Assembly (NCBI GenBank): GCA_021826225.1
Contig: JAKBAV010000002.1
Location: forward strand, 1 to 64,000
Source: Pseudomonadota bacterium
GTDB lineage: Bacteria; Pseudomonadota; Alphaproteobacteria; Acetobacterales; Acetobacteraceae
DNA length: 64,000 nucleotides
Direction of reading: 5' to 3'
Positions 50,501 to 59,445 of the stretch are shown here, in pieces. Below the pieces are notes generated by a model. It saw only the letters and a program-made list of their open reading frames with translations, was not told the origin of the DNA and made no database searches. The position numbers were made by a program, and so were the translations under genes. The stretch's first letter is position 1; every line of letters begins with the position of its first letter.

Positions 50501-51030
50501 TGTTGCCCGCACAGCGAAACAGGAACTTCATGCAGCTTTGCTGGGTGGTGCCTGCGCTTGAAGCCGCGATCGAGCATTGGGTGAAATTTTCCGGCGCGGG
50601 GCCCTTCTTCGTGTTCGAGAGCCTGCATTTCGAGGATGGCATCTATCGCGGCGCGCCCGCCGATATCGCCCCTTGCCGTGCCGCCATCGGGCAGTTTGGC
50701 GATATGCAGATCGAGCTTGTGGAACAGACCGGCGATGGCACGGGGCTGTGGGGCGAGATGGTGCCGAAGGGGCGGCTCGGGTTTCACCATGCCGGGCTCT
50801 ATTGCACCGATTATGCGGCGGAGCGCGCGGCCTATCTCGATGCCGGGAATGCGATGGTGTTCGAGGGGCTGATGATGGGGGCGAAGACCTGCTATATCGA
50901 TACGGTGCAGACGCTGGGCTTCATGATCGAGCTGATCACGGCCAATCCGGTCGCGGCGCATGTGTTCCAGCAATTTCATGAGGCTTCCATAGGGTGGGAT
51001 GGGCGCGATCCCATTCGCACGCTGGGCTGA
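50497..51030 (+). CDS. VOC (glyoxalase/dioxygenase superfamily) protein
   Basis: 177 residues. The pattern NRNFMQLCWVVPALEAAIEHW followed by GPFFVF and the later FHHAGLYCTDYAAERAAYLD is that of the VOC group often seen beside P450 and Rieske genes of steroid and terpenoid clusters. Members are isomerases, lyases or extradiol-type dioxygenases; possible metal ligands are the His and Glu residues in these segments. The ATG at 50497 overlaps the amidohydrolase stop; longer in-frame sequence upstream is inside that gene. Confidence 0.82.
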   Translation: MMLPAQRNRNFMQLCWVVPALEAAIEHWVKFSGAGPFFVFESLHFEDGIYRGAPADIAPCRAAIGQFGDMQIELVEQTGDGTGLWGEMVPKGRLGFHHAGLYCTDYAAERAAYLDAGNAMVFEGLMMGAKTCYIDTVQTLGFMIELITANPVAAHVFQQFHEASIGWDGRDPIRTLG

Positions 51031-51397
51031 GGCGATGGGCGATATGCTCCTGCCCCCGGGCTTCGCGGCGCTTGAACCTTTTGTGGGCGAATGGGTGCTG
51101 CCCGATGCCGTGGCGCGCATGGCAAAACGACAGGCAAGTTCCATCGCGGCGATCCGGCTGTTTTATGACGCGATGCTGCCACGCGGTGCGGCGGCGCTGG
51201 AGCATCTGCGGCAATATGCGCTGGGAGAAGTGCCGCCGGATGCGGAACGGTTACTGAAGCTGATGCTGGCTCTGGCGGAGGTGGCGCCGGCGGTGGAATG
51301 GTACGGTACGCCCAGCGTGCCGGATGGTTTTCCCGTCCAGCGCATTCGTTATCTGCGGCAGATTGCCGATAATACCACCCAGGCGGGAGCGATATGA
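50999..51397 (+). CDS. Small protein of unknown family between VOC and Rieske genes
   Basis: Up to 132 residues, alpha-helical, no signal peptide and no membrane segment. It has MLLPPGFAALEPFVGEWVLP, then helices with MAKRQASSIAAIRLFYDAML and a C-terminal RIRYLRQIADNTTQAGAI. I do not recognise it. The ATG at 50999 would overlap the VOC gene by 32 bases; an ATG at 51035, just after the VOC stop at 51028-51030, is an alternative. The stop overlaps the Rieske start by four bases, so it is in the operon. It may be an accessory protein of the oxygenase. Confidence 0.65.
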   Translation: MGAIPFARWAEAMGDMLLPPGFAALEPFVGEWVLPDAVARMAKRQASSIAAIRLFYDAMLPRGAAALEHLRQYALGEVPPDAERLLKLMLALAEVAPAVEWYGTPSVPDGFPVQRIRYLRQIADNTTQAGAI

Positions 51398-52632
51398 TGG
51401 ATGATCTGCACGCACCGCCAGTGCCCGGCATAGGTTTGACCGCGAAATATCCCGAGATCGGCACCGGGCCTGTGGATACCACGATTTATCATGACCCCGC
51501 GATTTTCGCCCAGGAGATGGAGGCGATTTTCAAGCGGAGCTGGTATATGATCGGCCGGGTCGAGCAGATTCCCAAAGCCGGCGATTTTTTCACCTGTGAG
51601 CTGCCGTCTTTCCGCCAGGCCGTGCTGGTGTGCCGCGACCGCGAGGGGCGCGTAAACGCCTTTCATAATGTGTGCACGCATCGCGGCAATGTGGCGGAGC
51701 ACCGGGCGGAAGGGCATTGCAACGGGTTGTTCACCTGCCGTTTCCATGGCTGGTCGTTCGACCTCCAGGGAAGGCTTGCCCGGATGCGTGACGAGGAGGG
51801 GTTTTTCGGCGCCGATAGGGCCGGCATGGGCCTCAAGAAAATCCCCGTGGATATATGGGAGGGATTCATTTTCGTCTCTCCGGTGGATGAGCCGCATCAG
51901 ACTCTGGTTGAATATCTCGGTGAGCAGGGGCGTGATACGGCGGGGTATCCGTGGGGGGCCTGCACGCAGAGCTATCAGTTCGAGACAGAAATAGCCTGCA
52001 ACTGGAAGCTGGCGGTGGATTCGCCCTCCGAAGTCTACCATATTCCGGTGCTGCACCCGAATTCCGCGGCGCCGACGATGATGGCGGCGGGCAATCCGCA
52101 TGGCCGGCTGCTCGATGTGACGCTGAAGGGGCCGCACCGGACGAATTCACATTACAGCGTGCTGGCGGAGCCCAAGCCGGTGCAGAAGCTGGCCTATTTC
52201 CATGCCCAGGCGGCGCAGAACGTGGTTCAGGCGGAGCTGGACTATGAGCTTCCGAAAGGCATAAACCCGACACGCTCGCCATGGTGGACGGTCGATCTGA
52301 TCACGTTTTTCCCGGCATTATCTTTCACACTTTCAGCGCATATGTATACGGCGCATCAGGTCTGGCCGCTCTCGCCCAATCGCTGCCTTTACCAGCAGCG
52401 CGTTTTCGTGCGGCCCGCGCAGAACGCGGGGCAGCGTTTTGGTCAGGAAAACACCATGGTCGAATTCCGCGACGTGGTGATGGAGGATCTGAGTACGCTG
52501 GAGCGGATACAGCGCGCGCTGGATACCGGGCAGATCAGGAAATTCCACTATCATGACCATGAGCTGGCGCTGCGCCACCAGCATTATGTGGTGACGGATA
52601 TTCTGGCGGCGTATGAGCGCGAGCAGGGCTGA
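51394..52632 (+). CDS. Rieske non-haem iron oxygenase, alpha subunit
   Basis: 412 residues. The Rieske [2Fe-2S] ligands are in CTHRGN and CRFHGW (near 93 and 114). The mononuclear iron site is NWKLAVDSPSEVYHIPVLHP, with two His, and an Asp further on in the EFRDVVMEDL segment. Such enzymes add oxygen to aromatic or alicyclic rings or remove methyl groups. No beta subunit, ferredoxin or reductase gene lies in the window, so it is probably a homo-oligomer of the KshA/monooxygenase kind with partners elsewhere. ATG at 51394 after GGGAGC. Confidence 0.93.
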   Translation: MMDDLHAPPVPGIGLTAKYPEIGTGPVDTTIYHDPAIFAQEMEAIFKRSWYMIGRVEQIPKAGDFFTCELPSFRQAVLVCRDREGRVNAFHNVCTHRGNVAEHRAEGHCNGLFTCRFHGWSFDLQGRLARMRDEEGFFGADRAGMGLKKIPVDIWEGFIFVSPVDEPHQTLVEYLGEQGRDTAGYPWGACTQSYQFETEIACNWKLAVDSPSEVYHIPVLHPNSAAPTMMAAGNPHGRLLDVTLKGPHRTNSHYSVLAEPKPVQKLAYFHAQAAQNVVQAELDYELPKGINPTRSPWWTVDLITFFPALSFTLSAHMYTAHQVWPLSPNRCLYQQRVFVRPAQNAGQRFGQENTMVEFRDVVMEDLSTLERIQRALDTGQIRKFHYHDHELALRHQHYVVTDILAAYEREQG

Positions 52633-52644
52633 GGAGCGACGGAA

Positions 52645-53472
52645 ATGGATGTGACGATGGACCGTGAAGCTGTTGCGGAGACCTATCCCTGCCGGATGGT
52701 GACGGATGCCGAAGTTGCGCATTATCTGGAATTCGGCTGGGTGCAGTTGAGAAAATTCATCGATCCGGCGATGCTGCGCCTACTGCTCGGCAAGGCCATC
52801 GGAATTATGGGCGAAGATGGCGACAGCAATCCGAGCTACGGCATCGAGCAGCCTTATTTCAACGCCCAGGCGGCGGATGGGCTGGGCGATGCGGCGATCC
52901 GCCCACTGATCGAGAAAATCGGCCGGAACGCGAAAGCGCTGATGGCGCGCAAGGCCGATATCGCGGTGCGTTATTACAGTGATTTTTTCGCGCCCAAGCT
53001 GCCTTCGGCGAAGAAGACGAAAAACATGGGCAATGGGCCCACGAGTTTTCACCAGGATTACATCACCTTCGCGGTTGACCGTACGGGTGGGATGACATTC
53101 TGGATTCCGCTCGAAGCCTATGGGCCGGAGGCGGGCACCATGTCGTTTCTCAACAAGTCCCACCGACTGGGCGTGCTGGGCAATTATACCAGCTATGGCG
53201 GGCGCGATATTCGCGATGTGTTCCCGGAATTGCGCGACTGCACGGAGAGCCCGCAGATTGATTATGCGCTCGGCGATATTACCGTGCATAGCCATCTGAC
53301 CGTGCATGGCGCGGCGCGGAACCTGCTGGACCAGCCGCGCTGGGCGTATCTGGTGCTGCCGCAGCCAGCTGACGCGGTATGGAACGGCGCGCCGCCTGAA
53401 GCCTTCGACCCCAGGGGAATGACCGCTTATCAGCCTTTCCCGGATGACCGGTTTCCGATTATCGCTGCGTGA
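52645..53472 (+). CDS. Phytanoyl-CoA dioxygenase (PhyH) family protein
   Basis: 275 residues, Fe(II)/2-oxoglutarate oxygenase fold. The iron triad is visible: His and Asp in TSFHQDYITFAV (HxD) and the later His in LTVHGAARNLL. An Arg in the following RWAYLVL segment may bind 2-oxoglutarate. It hydroxylates an unactivated carbon of a substrate that may be CoA-linked. Third oxygenase chemistry in the same operon, following the Rieske gene by 12 bases. ATG at 52645 with a GAGGAG site a little far upstream. Confidence 0.88.
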   Translation: MDVTMDREAVAETYPCRMVTDAEVAHYLEFGWVQLRKFIDPAMLRLLLGKAIGIMGEDGDSNPSYGIEQPYFNAQAADGLGDAAIRPLIEKIGRNAKALMARKADIAVRYYSDFFAPKLPSAKKTKNMGNGPTSFHQDYITFAVDRTGGMTFWIPLEAYGPEAGTMSFLNKSHRLGVLGNYTSYGGRDIRDVFPELRDCTESPQIDYALGDITVHSHLTVHGAARNLLDQPRWAYLVLPQPADAVWNGAPPEAFDPRGMTAYQPFPDDRFPIIAA

Positions 53473-53496
53473 AACGATCCGGAATGAGGAAGATAA

Positions 53497-54255
53497 ATGA
53501 TGACCAATGGCGCTGAGCGCAGGATTGCTTTTGTAACCGGAGCGGGCTCTGGCCTGGGGCGGGCCACCGCCACGGCCTTTGCCGCACGCGGCTATGCCAC
53601 CGTGCTGGCGGACCGCGACGCGGCGAGTGGGCGCCAGGTGGAAGCGGCGCTGCGTCAGGCGGGCGGCGAAGCTCTGTTCGTGAGTTGTGATGTCGCGGAT
53701 GACGCATCGGTGCGGGCGGCGCTTGCCGAGACCGAGGCCGCGTATGGCCGGCTCGATGCCGTGTTCAATGCCGCCGGAATCGATGGCGAGCATGGCAGGA
53801 TGACGGCCGATTGCACGCTGGAGAACTGGAACCGGGTGCTGAGCGTCGACCTCACCGGGATGTTCCATTGCCTGCGGCATCAGATTCCGCTGATGCTGAA
53901 ATCGGGCGGCGGTTCGATTGTGAATTGCGCGTCCGTGGCGGGCATACGCGGCGCACCGAGTTTTGCCGCCTATACCGCGGCCAAGCACGGTGTGGTGGGG
54001 CTGACACGGGCGGCGGCGCTGGAATATGCGCGCCAGGATATTCGCGTGAATGCGATCTGCCCCGGCACGATCGATACGCCCATGAACCAGCAGCTCGACC
54101 CGGTTTTGCTGAAGAGCCTGCTCGATAGCAGCCCGGCGGGGCGGCTGGGCCGGCCGGAGGAAATTGCCGCGACCGTGCTTTGGCTGTGCGATGCGGGTGC
54201 TGCCTTTGTCAGCGGCCAGGCCATTGCCGTCGATGGCGCGTGGACCGCGCGGTGA
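53497..54255 (+). CDS. Short-chain dehydrogenase/reductase (SDR)
   Basis: 252 residues, classical SDR: cofactor loop TGAGSGLGRATATAF, FNAAGIDGE in the place of NNAG, catalytic Ser in IVNCASVAGIRG and YTAAKHG with Tyr and Lys. The C-terminus has the SGQAIAVDGAW motif. It probably oxidises an alcohol produced by one of the flanking oxygenases to a ketone. The DRD after the second strand suggests NAD preference. Start at 53497 with GAGGA upstream. Followed within 20 bases by the second P450. Confidence 0.93.
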   Translation: MMTNGAERRIAFVTGAGSGLGRATATAFAARGYATVLADRDAASGRQVEAALRQAGGEALFVSCDVADDASVRAALAETEAAYGRLDAVFNAAGIDGEHGRMTADCTLENWNRVLSVDLTGMFHCLRHQIPLMLKSGGGSIVNCASVAGIRGAPSFAAYTAAKHGVVGLTRAAALEYARQDIRVNAICPGTIDTPMNQQLDPVLLKSLLDSSPAGRLGRPEEIAATVLWLCDAGAAFVSGQAIAVDGAWTAR

Positions 54256-54274
54256 AACCCACGGAGCTGATGCC

Positions 54275-55510
54275 ATGATGCTGAGCGAGCTGGACCTGCC
54301 TTATCTGCCGATGGAAGATGCGGCTTTCGCGCGGGCGCCCTACCCTTATCTTGAAGCAGCACGCCAGAAGCATCCATGGCTGGCAAGAGGCGCGTTCGGC
54401 TATGTCGTGCACGGGTACAAGGCGATCCAGGACATATTACGCCAGGATGGGCCCTTGCAGTCGTCTTACGACGGCATTGTCGAAACCATGGGAGCCAGGG
54501 ATACGCCATGGGGCGATTGGACGCTGCGGCATCTACTTTCGGCGCGGCATGAGCAGCATGCGCGGATACGTAATGTTCTGGCGCCGAAATTCACGCCGCG
54601 CCAGGCGAATGAAAACCGCGCTTTGATGCGTCAGGTCATCGCCGATCTGCTCGATGAATGGGCCCCCAGGGGCGCATTCGATTTTGAGGAATTCGCCTCG
54701 TATTTTCCGATAACCGTGATGTGCACGATGATCGGGGCGCCGCCCGCGGCGATTCCTGCCTTGCGCGCTTCGCTGGAGGCACTCGGGCTCTCGGCCAGCA
54801 TGCAGCGGGAGCATGTGCCGGCGCTGCAGCGCGCATTCGTACATATTGACGGGTTTGCCCAGGAGCTGGTGGCGGCGCGGCGGGCAGGTGAAAGGTTGCG
54901 GCCGCAGCGCGATCTGCTCGATGATCTGCTTGAGGCTGTCGATGCCGGCGGGCTCACGGCGCGGGAGCTGTATGATCTGCTTGTGTTTCTGTTCGTGGCG
55001 GGGTTCGATACCTCGAAGAACATGCTCACCATCATCATGAGCCTGCTGCTCGACCATCCGGGGAACTATGCGCGCTGTGCCGAGGATCATGGCTATTGCC
55101 GCCTGGTGATGGAGGAGGCGCTGCGCTATTGCAGCCCGGCGACGATTCCCCGCACTGCCATGCAGGATATCATGTATCGCGGCGTGACCATTCCCCGGGG
55201 CACGACGCTGTTTTTCCCGGTGAGCATTGCCGGGCGGGATCCGGAATATGTATCTGATCCGGACCGTTTTGATCCGCAGCGCGCCAAGCGGGTACCCCAT
55301 ATGGCGTTCGGCATGGGTGAACATATCTGCCTTGGCCAGTTCATCGCCCGTGCGCAGATCCAGGAAGGTCTGCACCTCATCGCGCGGCGCCTGAAAGCGC
55401 CACGGCGGACGGGGGTATCGGCCTGGCGGCCGTTTTACGGGGTGTGGGGCATGCGGGGCCTGCCGATTGCCTTTACGCCGGCATATGACATGGCGAAGGA
55501 GACGGGGTGA
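54275..55510 (+). CDS. Cytochrome P450 (second)
   Basis: 411 residues. The I-helix reads FLFVAGFDTSKNML: Asp and Thr are kept. ExxR is in MEEALRYCSP, and the haem loop FGMGEHICLGQFIARAQ has the Cys ligand. It is not a close copy of the first P450; few stretches match beyond family motifs, so the two probably act at different positions. The ATG at 54275 has GGAG eight bases upstream. It shares one base with the start of the CMD-family gene, so translation is coupled. Confidence 0.94.
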   Translation: MMLSELDLPYLPMEDAAFARAPYPYLEAARQKHPWLARGAFGYVVHGYKAIQDILRQDGPLQSSYDGIVETMGARDTPWGDWTLRHLLSARHEQHARIRNVLAPKFTPRQANENRALMRQVIADLLDEWAPRGAFDFEEFASYFPITVMCTMIGAPPAAIPALRASLEALGLSASMQREHVPALQRAFVHIDGFAQELVAARRAGERLRPQRDLLDDLLEAVDAGGLTARELYDLLVFLFVAGFDTSKNMLTIIMSLLLDHPGNYARCAEDHGYCRLVMEEALRYCSPATIPRTAMQDIMYRGVTIPRGTTLFFPVSIAGRDPEYVSDPDRFDPQRAKRVPHMAFGMGEHICLGQFIARAQIQEGLHLIARRLKAPRRTGVSAWRPFYGVWGMRGLPIAFTPAYDMAKETG

Positions 55511-56073
55511 TGCAGACCGCCAGAATTCGCATACCGCCGCTGCCTGTCGAGGCATTCAGCCCGGAACAGGCGGAGCTCGTCGGGGATTGGAAGCATCTGG
55601 TGTTTTCGCGGGTCATCATCAACAGCCCGCGAATGTACCGGACCTTCGTGAAGCATCTGGAGGAGATGGTTGCCCGCACGGCTTTGCCGCCACGCGACCG
55701 TCAGCTCATATGCCTGCGCATGCTTGAGCTTTGCGGCGATGTGTATGAGGTGACGCATCATGTCACCATCTCGCGCAATGCCGGGTTGACGGAAGACGAA
55801 ATCGCCGCGATGCGGGCGGGCACCGGGAATTGCCTCACGGCATTCGACCGGACATTGCTGCAGGCGGTCGCGGCGTTGCAGCGGGAGCAATATGTCAGCG
55901 ATGACACCTGGCAGGCGCTGGCCGTGCGCTACACGACGGAGCAGTTGATGGAGGTGGTGTTTCTGGCCGGCTGCTATCTGACGATGGCGATGCTGACACG
56001 CAACTTCGGGATTGAGCTTGAACCCGGTAATGGAGAGTTTGAGCGTATCAACACGCTACGCAGCTACACCTGA
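55510..56073 (+). CDS. Carboxymuconolactone decarboxylase (CMD/AhpD-like) family protein
   Basis: 187 residues. The CMD core is LICLRMLELCGDVYEVTHHV followed by ISRNAGLTEDEIAAM. Only one Cys is in the motif (E-L-C-G-D-V-Y-E), so it is closer to the lactone decarboxylase/hydrolase side than to the AhpD peroxidase with its CxxC. Function here is unknown; it could open or isomerise a ring product. The last gene of the right-going operon; its stop overlaps the end of the convergent acyl-CoA synthetase gene by 10 bases. Confidence 0.85.
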   Translation: MQTARIRIPPLPVEAFSPEQAELVGDWKHLVFSRVIINSPRMYRTFVKHLEEMVARTALPPRDRQLICLRMLELCGDVYEVTHHVTISRNAGLTEDEIAAMRAGTGNCLTAFDRTLLQAVAALQREQYVSDDTWQALAVRYTTEQLMEVVFLAGCYLTMAMLTRNFGIELEPGNGEFERINTLRSYT

Positions 56074-57674
56074 GCCGTTCCGGCGAGCAGCACCGCCAGC
56101 TCGTGCAGTTTGAGCTTGCCGGTGGCCGTGCGGGGAATTTCCTCCTCCGTGACAAACACGAGCCGGCGCGGTACTTTATAGCTTGAGAGCGTGGCCCGCA
56201 GGGCTTCAAGCAGCGCCTCCGCGCGCGGTGTTGCGCCCGCCGCCGGCACCACCGCCGCCGCGACGATCTGGCCGAAAGCGGCATCCGGCAACCCCGTAAC
56301 GACCGCGAATTTTACGCCGGGCAGCGCGTTGAGGGCGGCTTCCACTTCCAGGCGCGAGACATTGGCGGCGCGGGTCTTGATCATGTCGCCCTTGCGCGCG
56401 ACGAAGGTGAGGTAGTCATCGGCATCGATGCGCACGAGATCGCCGGTGGGGTAGAAGCCATCGGGTGTGAAAACCTCGGCATGGGATTTTTTGTAGAGGC
56501 CGCGCATCAGCGCGCCGCCGCGCAGGTACAGCTCCCCGACATCGCCAGGCGGAACGACCAGGCCGGTTTCCGGGTTGACGACGCGGCGCTCGTAATGATT
56601 GACCGCGCGGCCGGAGGCGCCGGGCTTGTTATCCGGCAGCCGGATATTGATCGGCTCTGCGCTATGTGGCGCGAAGGTTTCCGACATGCCGAGCATGTTG
56701 GATTGCAGGTGCGGCGGGATGAGCACGCCGTCGGCATCACGGAATGGCCCGAGCCCGGTGATGGCATCGGTATCGACACCGCTGGATTGCGCGAGTTCGC
56801 GCAAGCGGGTGAGGCCATCGCCCCAGCCGTTCACCCGGTTCGCGCGGCAGGCTTGCAGGGTGGCGAGAACCGTTTCGATATCGGGAGAATATGGATAGAC
56901 CAGCGTGGCGCCCTGGGAGAGCACCTGCATCGCCATGGCGAGGCCGCCGAGCCAGAAGGCCGGCAGCATCGGCAGCATGCGGTCCTCGGGCGTGACCAGG
57001 AACAGCCTGGCGAGCGCGGGCGGGTGGCGGGTGAGGTTCCAATGCGTGTGGATCACGGCCTTAGGCAAGGCGGTGCTGCCGGAGGTGTAGACGATGACGG
57101 CATCATCACCCGGCGTCACCTCGGCTTCGATGGCGGGCAGCAGCCGGGCGTCCAGTTCCGCGCCGCACCGCAGCAGGGCGGCGATGCCGCCGGCCCAGTC
57201 CAGGCCTGAAGGGTCGTCGAGCCAGATTGAGCGGAGATAAGGCGCCGCAGGCAATTGCAGGGCGCCGGCGGGCTGGCCGGCCAGCGCGGGGAAGGCGGTG
57301 GCGAGGTGTTGGCCGTAATCATGGCGCAGGAAGCGGCGGGCGGCGAGCAGGATCTGCACATCGCTGTGCCGCAGCATGTAAGCGAGCTCGCGCGGCGTGC
57401 TGAGGGTGCTGACCAGCGTGACCACCGCACCGATGCGCAGGGCGCCGAGGAAGGCGGACATCCAGAAAATGCCGTCAGGGGCCAGTAGCGCGACATGCGT
57501 GCCCTTGCCGGCGCCAAGGGCGAGCAAGGCGCGGGCGAAACCGGCGGCGCGGCGGTCGAGCCCGGCATAATCCACGGTCTCGGTCATGGTCGCTATGGCA
57601 TCGTGCCCGGCGCGGGTGGCGGTAATGCGCGCGAGCAAGGCGGGCAATGTGGATGGCGGCGCGTCTTCTGACAT
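56064..57674 (-). CDS. Acyl-CoA synthetase (AMP-binding, class I adenylate-forming)
   Basis: 536 residues. The AMP-binding P-loop VIVYTSGSTALPKAVIHTH, the A8 hinge YPTGDLVRID and the catalytic Lys in PRTATGKLKLHEL are all seen. It activates a carboxylic acid with ATP to its CoA thioester, most likely an acid intermediate of the pathway that then meets the crotonase. The ATG at 57674 follows GGAAAG; a longer form from 57788 has a poor Arg-rich leader. It faces the oxygenase operon and is divergent from the second amidohydrolase gene. Confidence 0.93.
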   Translation of the reverse strand: MSEDAPPSTLPALLARITATRAGHDAIATMTETVDYAGLDRRAAGFARALLALGAGKGTHVALLAPDGIFWMSAFLGALRIGAVVTLVSTLSTPRELAYMLRHSDVQILLAARRFLRHDYGQHLATAFPALAGQPAGALQLPAAPYLRSIWLDDPSGLDWAGGIAALLRCGAELDARLLPAIEAEVTPGDDAVIVYTSGSTALPKAVIHTHWNLTRHPPALARLFLVTPEDRMLPMLPAFWLGGLAMAMQVLSQGATLVYPYSPDIETVLATLQACRANRVNGWGDGLTRLRELAQSSGVDTDAITGLGPFRDADGVLIPPHLQSNMLGMSETFAPHSAEPINIRLPDNKPGASGRAVNHYERRVVNPETGLVVPPGDVGELYLRGGALMRGLYKKSHAEVFTPDGFYPTGDLVRIDADDYLTFVARKGDMIKTRAANVSRLEVEAALNALPGVKFAVVTGLPDAAFGQIVAAAVVPAAGATPRAEALLEALRATLSSYKVPRRLVFVTEEEIPRTATGKLKLHELAVLLAGTAQV

Positions 57675-57851
57675 ATGTTTTCTTTCCGGCTCGGGGTGAA
57701 GTCTGGCGCCTGCGCCTGGCCTGTTCCAGCCCGCCCGGCGGCGGCGCGTGAGCATGGTTAGAACGCAGGCGCGTGGCGTTCTTGCCATGGCTTACAATCC
57801 CGGTCCCCCGGGCTTTATGGTGAAGGGGCCTGGCTAGACCAGCGGAGAGAG

Positions 57852-59027
57852 ATGATGCCCGATGATGTAACACGCACGGTTACCACCACCGCCGCCACGG
57901 CCGATGCCGGGCTCATGGTGGACCGCGCGGCGCAGCCGATTTCCGGCGCGAGGCTGCCGGCCGGACTCTCGCTCATATCAGCGGATAACCATATCGAGGT
58001 GACCGAGGATATTTTTTACGAGGCGTTCCCCCGGCACCTGCGCGATGCCGCGCCGCGCGTCTGGCGCGATGGCTACTGGCGGCTTGGCTATCGCGACAAT
58101 ATGCAGACCTACCCTGAAGGTGTCGATGTCGATGGCGCGCTGACCAAGGCCGTGCTGACCGATGGTTTCGACCTCGCGGTACGGGCGCGCCACCTGGAAA
58201 TTGAGGGCATCACCCAGGAAATCGTCTATCCGCAGAGCCTGCTGGCGTTCATCCGCCACCCTGACCAGGAGGTGCAGGAGCTGATCTACCGGACCTATAA
58301 TGAATATATCGCCGCGCTGGGCAAGCGGCAGGCGGGGCGGTTCCATGGCGTTGGCATATGCGGCAACTGGTGGGACCCGGCCAAGGCCGAGGCGGCGGTG
58401 CGGCAGATTGTGGATTTGGGCCTGAAGACCTTCATGCTGCCGCTGAGCCCTGGTGCGGATGCCGCCGGCAAGCCCATTGATTATGCCGGCAAGACCATGG
58501 ACCGGCTATGGGCGGTGGCGGCGGAGGCCGGGCTGCCGGTGAATTTCCATATCGGCGAGGTGCCCGGCAACAGCACGCGCGGTGGCTTTGGCACGTTTTT
58601 CATCGTTCAGGCGGCGCCGTTCCGTCGCGTGTTCGGCAACCTGATTTTCGGCGGTATTCTCGACCGCAATCCCGGCCTGCGAATCGTGTTCGCCGAGGGC
58701 GGCATAAACTGGGTAGCCGGGGCCTTGCAGGATGCGGAGCTGACCTACGGCACGCACCGGGAAATCTATGACATTGTGCCCAGACACCGGCCGGCGCATT
58801 ACTGGTACAATAACATGTATGCAACCTTCCAGACCGACTTGGTCGGGCTTCGGCTGCTCGATATCATCGGCGCGGACCGCGTGATGTGGGCGCAGGACTA
58901 CCCGCATGGCGAAGGCACGTTCGGCTATACCGCCGGGGCGGTGCGGCAGGTTATCGACGCCATGCCGGAGGCGGCGGCACGCATGATTCTGGGTGGCACC
59001 GCGGCCCGGCTCTACGGACTCGGGTGA
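57852..59027 (+). CDS. Amidohydrolase 2 (ACMSD-like) family protein
   Basis: 391 residues, TIM-barrel metal enzyme of the aminocarboxymuconate-semialdehyde decarboxylase group. It has SADNHIEVTEDIFYEAFP (metal-binding Asn/His/Glu region), NFHIGEVPGN, IVFAEGGINWVAG and a final WAQDYPHGEGTFG with the catalytic Asp. Family members decarboxylate or hydrate ring-cleavage products. It is often found in steroid and aromatic catabolic gene sets. ATG at 57852 or 57855 after GAGAGAG. Divergent from the acyl-CoA synthetase gene. Confidence 0.88.
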   Translation: MMPDDVTRTVTTTAATADAGLMVDRAAQPISGARLPAGLSLISADNHIEVTEDIFYEAFPRHLRDAAPRVWRDGYWRLGYRDNMQTYPEGVDVDGALTKAVLTDGFDLAVRARHLEIEGITQEIVYPQSLLAFIRHPDQEVQELIYRTYNEYIAALGKRQAGRFHGVGICGNWWDPAKAEAAVRQIVDLGLKTFMLPLSPGADAAGKPIDYAGKTMDRLWAVAAEAGLPVNFHIGEVPGNSTRGGFGTFFIVQAAPFRRVFGNLIFGGILDRNPGLRIVFAEGGINWVAGALQDAELTYGTHREIYDIVPRHRPAHYWYNNMYATFQTDLVGLRLLDIIGADRVMWAQDYPHGEGTFGYTAGAVRQVIDAMPEAAARMILGGTAARLYGLG

Positions 59028-59445
59028 TGCGGTTTGGCCGATGTTTGCCTAGCCACAAGCTGACGGGGCGGTGGGCACATCATGAGCATACGCATGGCTT
59101 GTTTCAATGTGCTGATTATTGGCGGTTTGGTTCACATTTTATGGAACGATTTAATTAATCATACAGTATTTTCTCTTGTATCGTGGAGATAGTTGATTAT
59201 GATACCTTCAGGTATAATAATAATGCTGGAAAACTCGAGGAAAGGCTGTCCACCGCCTTATAATAATTCTGCGGGAAGGCTGGCGGCAGCGATGCTTGCG
59301 GCGGCGTTGCAGGCGACCATGATCTGGCAAGGGGTGCAAATAAGCTTTCGTGACCGGACGCCAGAACAATCAGGGACGCAAAAATAGGACGACCTGAGTT
59401 AGCGACGGCCAAGAACAGGGACGACAAAACAGGGACGATGAAATA
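59028..59445. other. AT-rich intergenic region upstream of DUF1302
   Basis: 418 bases without a gene that I can support. The part around 59100-59250 is clearly more AT-rich than its surroundings and carries the promoter and palindrome listed next. From 59371 to 59445 the word AGGGACG recurs three times (59372, 59417, 59431), the last serving as the likely ribosome site of the DUF1302 gene. Confidence 0.6.
59190..59220 (+). promoter_or_regulatory. Promoter and overlapping palindromic operator of the DUF1302 operon
   Basis: A perfect TATAAT (59213-59218) lies 17 bases after TAGTTG (59190-59195), a weak -35. A 24-base inverted repeat (TTATGATACC 59197-59206, TTCA, GGTATAATAA 59211-59220; 9 of 10 arm pairs match) covers the -10 box. 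A repressor bound there would block transcription, so the operon is probably inducible. Confidence 0.6.

Noticed and set aside
59193-59387. 64-residue open frame in the AT-rich gap before DUF1302
   Set aside because: No ribosome site, it starts inside the operator/promoter palindrome and has no family features.
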